A DNA stretch of 64,000 nt from Lethocerus indicus. Taxonomy: Eukaryota > Arthropoda > Insecta > Hemiptera > Belostomatidae. The notes beneath the pieces are model-generated. The model saw nothing but the letters and a program-made list of their open reading frames with translations, ran no database searches and was not told the origin of the DNA. Made by a program: the position numbers and the translations under genes. Positions 61,931-64,000 of the stretch are shown piece after piece. The stretch covers positions 30,492,224-30,556,223 of the forward strand of contig JACDQD010000003.1 in the NCBI GenBank assembly GCA_019843655.1. Direction: 5' to 3'. Within the stretch, counting starts at the first letter, position 1; every line of letters begins with the position of its first letter.

Positions 61931-61956
61931 ATGGCACAGCGCAACAACCCTTTTGT
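61931..61956 (+). CDS. candidate first coding exon, MAQRNNPFV
   Basis: An ATG with A at -3 and G at +4 encodes MAQRNNPF plus a split codon, ending exactly at TTTTGT before GTAAGT. The peptide looks natural but is too short to identify. Alternatively the same donor ends an internal exon in another frame (STQLAVITMSTGPIWHSATT) starting after CGATTAG at about 61889, a phase that would fit exon 52757-52830. Either reading is unproven. Confidence 0.3.
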
Positions 61957-62090
61957 GTAAGTACCATTCGTTAGAAGTTTTCGAATACCTGTTTTTCAGA
62001 CTGCGAGAGTTTGGAAGTAGTTTTTCCCTAACAGGATATTGGTTGTATCGCCTCCTTCGGTGCTATACATTTTAAATACATTTATATATA

Positions 62091-62611
62091 CAGAGGGGGC
62101 CAAAAAATGTACCCACTGTTTAACAGTCCATAACTTGCAAACTAATTGACGGAGTTGTCTCATTTTTGGTGAAAGTGTAGCTTAAAGTCCAACTTAAAGA
62201 TATCACTGTATGTGTTCGAAATGGTCACCATTAACATCCACACACAAACGATGCCGCCGAACTGCAGCACGAACTACTAACTGCAACGTGTTCAGTTGGT
62301 TATTTGCACATGAATGTACGATGGATTCTCGAAGTTCATCCAATGTGCGTGGCTTTTGTCGATAAACGACTGTTCAAAACTGACTTCCTTTCATCGAATG
62401 TAAGCCTTGCGCCATCCATGATTCCTCGAGTAACAAGGTACAACTGACAACTAAACACTGACTATCTGGCGACTGTCATCTGACAAAACAAAACGACGCA
62501 ATACAACGCTTGTATGGCAACTATAACACTACCAAAAATGAGACAACTCCGTCAATTAGTTTCCAAGTTATGGACTTTTAAATAGTGGATACATTTTTTT
62601 GGACCCCTCTG
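62091..62611 (-). mobile_element. Tc1/mariner-type deletion derivative (521 bp) with transposase C-terminus
   Basis: Terminal inverted repeats of about 80 bases begin CAGAGGGG, share AGTCCATAACTTG and CTAATTGACGGAGTTGTCTC, and are flanked by TA on both sides (62089-62090, 62612-62613). The minus strand of the interior encodes the end of a DDE transposase: PRTLDELRESIVHSCANNQL, NTLQLVVRAAVRRHRLCV, DVNGDHFEHIQ, stop near 62205. The catalytic core is deleted, so the element is non-autonomous. Confidence 0.88.
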
Positions 62612-62613
62612 TA

Positions 62614-63390
62614 TATTGGGACGTTTCGTCGGTAAACCCAACAGTCTAGTTCAGGCACAAATCTTCCCTTAAGTATCTCGCAACAATAAAAATTTCCATC
62701 GTTTATTTTTTGCTTTTCAAAAATTTAAATGTTTCCGGCCAGTTGGATTCTGGAATCGAAACCTCTTCGGGGAAAATTCGCACAACGGCAGATAAATCCT
62801 TATAAATATTTTTCCTTTAGACGAAGATTTTTTTTTCGGCGCCCGCTGAATTTTTAACGTTCATCGGGGAGATAATCGTAAAATTCCTTGCCCTATTTCA
62901 TTCCGGGGCGAAATCGGTGTAGGGAAATAAATTCTGGCTTGATACTGCCTGGCTTTCGGACGAAGTTTAATCTAAATTTAAAATCCCCCTCCGGCGCGGA
63001 TTCAAGCTGAATCTCTTGTTGCAGTGGCGCGGCTCTTGTTCCGGCCGGGTCACAGCCAATTTAAAAGGGAAAGAGGAATTTAAGATCAGACAACTAAAAG
63101 GTATTAATAAGATTGTCTGGAAGACTCCACTTTTGCTCCTGTCTGGTGGAACTGAGAAAAACCTGGCCTCTCGTACCACTGCTGCTTCCCTTTTTTATTA
63201 AAGCTTTAGAAGTGGCTATAGAACGGGGAATTTCGGTAGGAAATCTGCAAATACAATTATTGGCCTATTGCTATGCAAATGCATCGTTAATATGACAGAA
63301 TAATAGTTGTTTTTTCGCTAATACATGATGTCATGTCAGGTAATTCTCCCCACCGTATCTCATCGATCTTCTGTCTCATGTCGCTTCTTT
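62614..63390. other. no gene recognised
   Basis: No supported feature. Confidence 0.35.
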
Positions 63391-63396
63391 GGTCTT

Positions 63397-63450
63397 TAGC
63401 TAGACCGGTTTCGGCTGCACGCCATCTTCGGTAGTTTGTCAGGTGGGGGT
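63397..63450 (-). repeat. family A dispersed repeat, copy A12
   Basis: Minus strand: CTACCGAAGATGGCGTGCAG, CCGAAACCGGTCTAGCTAAA. Confidence 0.75.
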
Positions 63451-63454
63451 GTGA

Positions 63455-64000
63455 GTCACTCCTGTTTCCTGCGGACTATCCTGCTGCCCGCACCGCTGCT
63501 CCACTTCTACTGTGGGTGTTGTCTCGTTTATATACGGGCTCTGTCTGTATTTTTTATATATGTTATTGGGGTTCGGGAATATCATTACTTCTTGTAGAGA
63601 AGCCTGACACCTGCAACCGCCCAGAAAGCCCCAAAAAAGTGTTGTGCCGCTTAACCAAAGACTCTAAAGATCGAATAAAAATACGAATGACGAATGGGAA
63701 TAAAAACCCGTCTAGTAAAAACGACGATATTATAAGATCCACTGTATCGGTAGGACGTTGAAGCGGATCGCGAGATGAACCCAATTTTAATTCGGCGACC
63801 TTCCTAGGGGCGACAATATATATCGGTGGGATCGACGTCTAGATCCTAGCTGTACGAATTTCATTATGTGAGACGCCCCGAGGTTGTTGCTCCTCCTCCG
63901 AGAGGCCGGTCAATTAGGCGTCAAATAGGACCGAAGGGAGAGGACAAGGAATGGGGACAACGCTCCCTCAAAATGCCCCCAAACCCCCCACTGCAATCAA
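63455..64000. other. no gene recognised
   Basis: No supported feature up to the right edge. Confidence 0.35.

Overview
The window looks like nuclear DNA of an arthropod, most likely an insect. It carries two intron-split genes with canonical GT/AG junctions, large introns, tRNA-derived SINE-like pieces, jockey-type LINE fragments, a mariner-type and a TTAA-flanked (piggyBac-type) deletion element, and (TA)n and (CT)n microsatellites. Nothing resembles prokaryotic gene organisation. The exact order cannot be fixed from sequence alone. A hemipteran is only a guess.

Left part (1-14.1 kb): two well-supported genes lie head to head. PEX5, the peroxisomal import receptor for PTS1 cargo, runs on the minus strand from its start codon at 10923 to the left edge. 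Eleven exons can be joined in frame to about 552 residues, and the last C-terminal exon(s) fall outside the window. About 1.4 kb away on the plus strand is a compact three-exon gene for a 167-residue THAP-domain protein with a C-terminal coiled coil. A very AT-rich gene-free block follows (about 14.1-20 kb, interrupted by two repeat copies near 15.5-15.9 kb).

Right part (20-64 kb): less AT-rich, gene-poor and full of decayed repeats. The best coding signal is a pair of small exons (39948-40020 and 52757-52830) that join in frame to a start codon followed by a membrane anchor, separated by a 12.7 kb intron. This is probably the 5' end of a long gene that continues to the right. Three further candidate exons (minus strand 33973-34089; plus strand 49265-49308 and 61931-61956) are weaker. 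The rest is intron or intergenic DNA.

Repeats dominate the right part. Family A (about 12 copies) has a core of the form CTGAAGA, a small hairpin, then GAAACC. Family B (about 9 copies) has a 75-nt core closed by AACGGC/GCCGTT with an inner hairpin whose base pairs vary between copies. A 222-bp foldback at 44.74-44.97 kb carries hammerhead-like core letters. An 86-88 bp satellite, built of two related halves, spans 45.6-46.2 kb. Several jockey 3' ends share the same tail, and one has a probable 5' inversion. Families A and B and the foldback are the most interesting unexplained signals. No CRISPR array, rRNA gene or intact transposase was seen.
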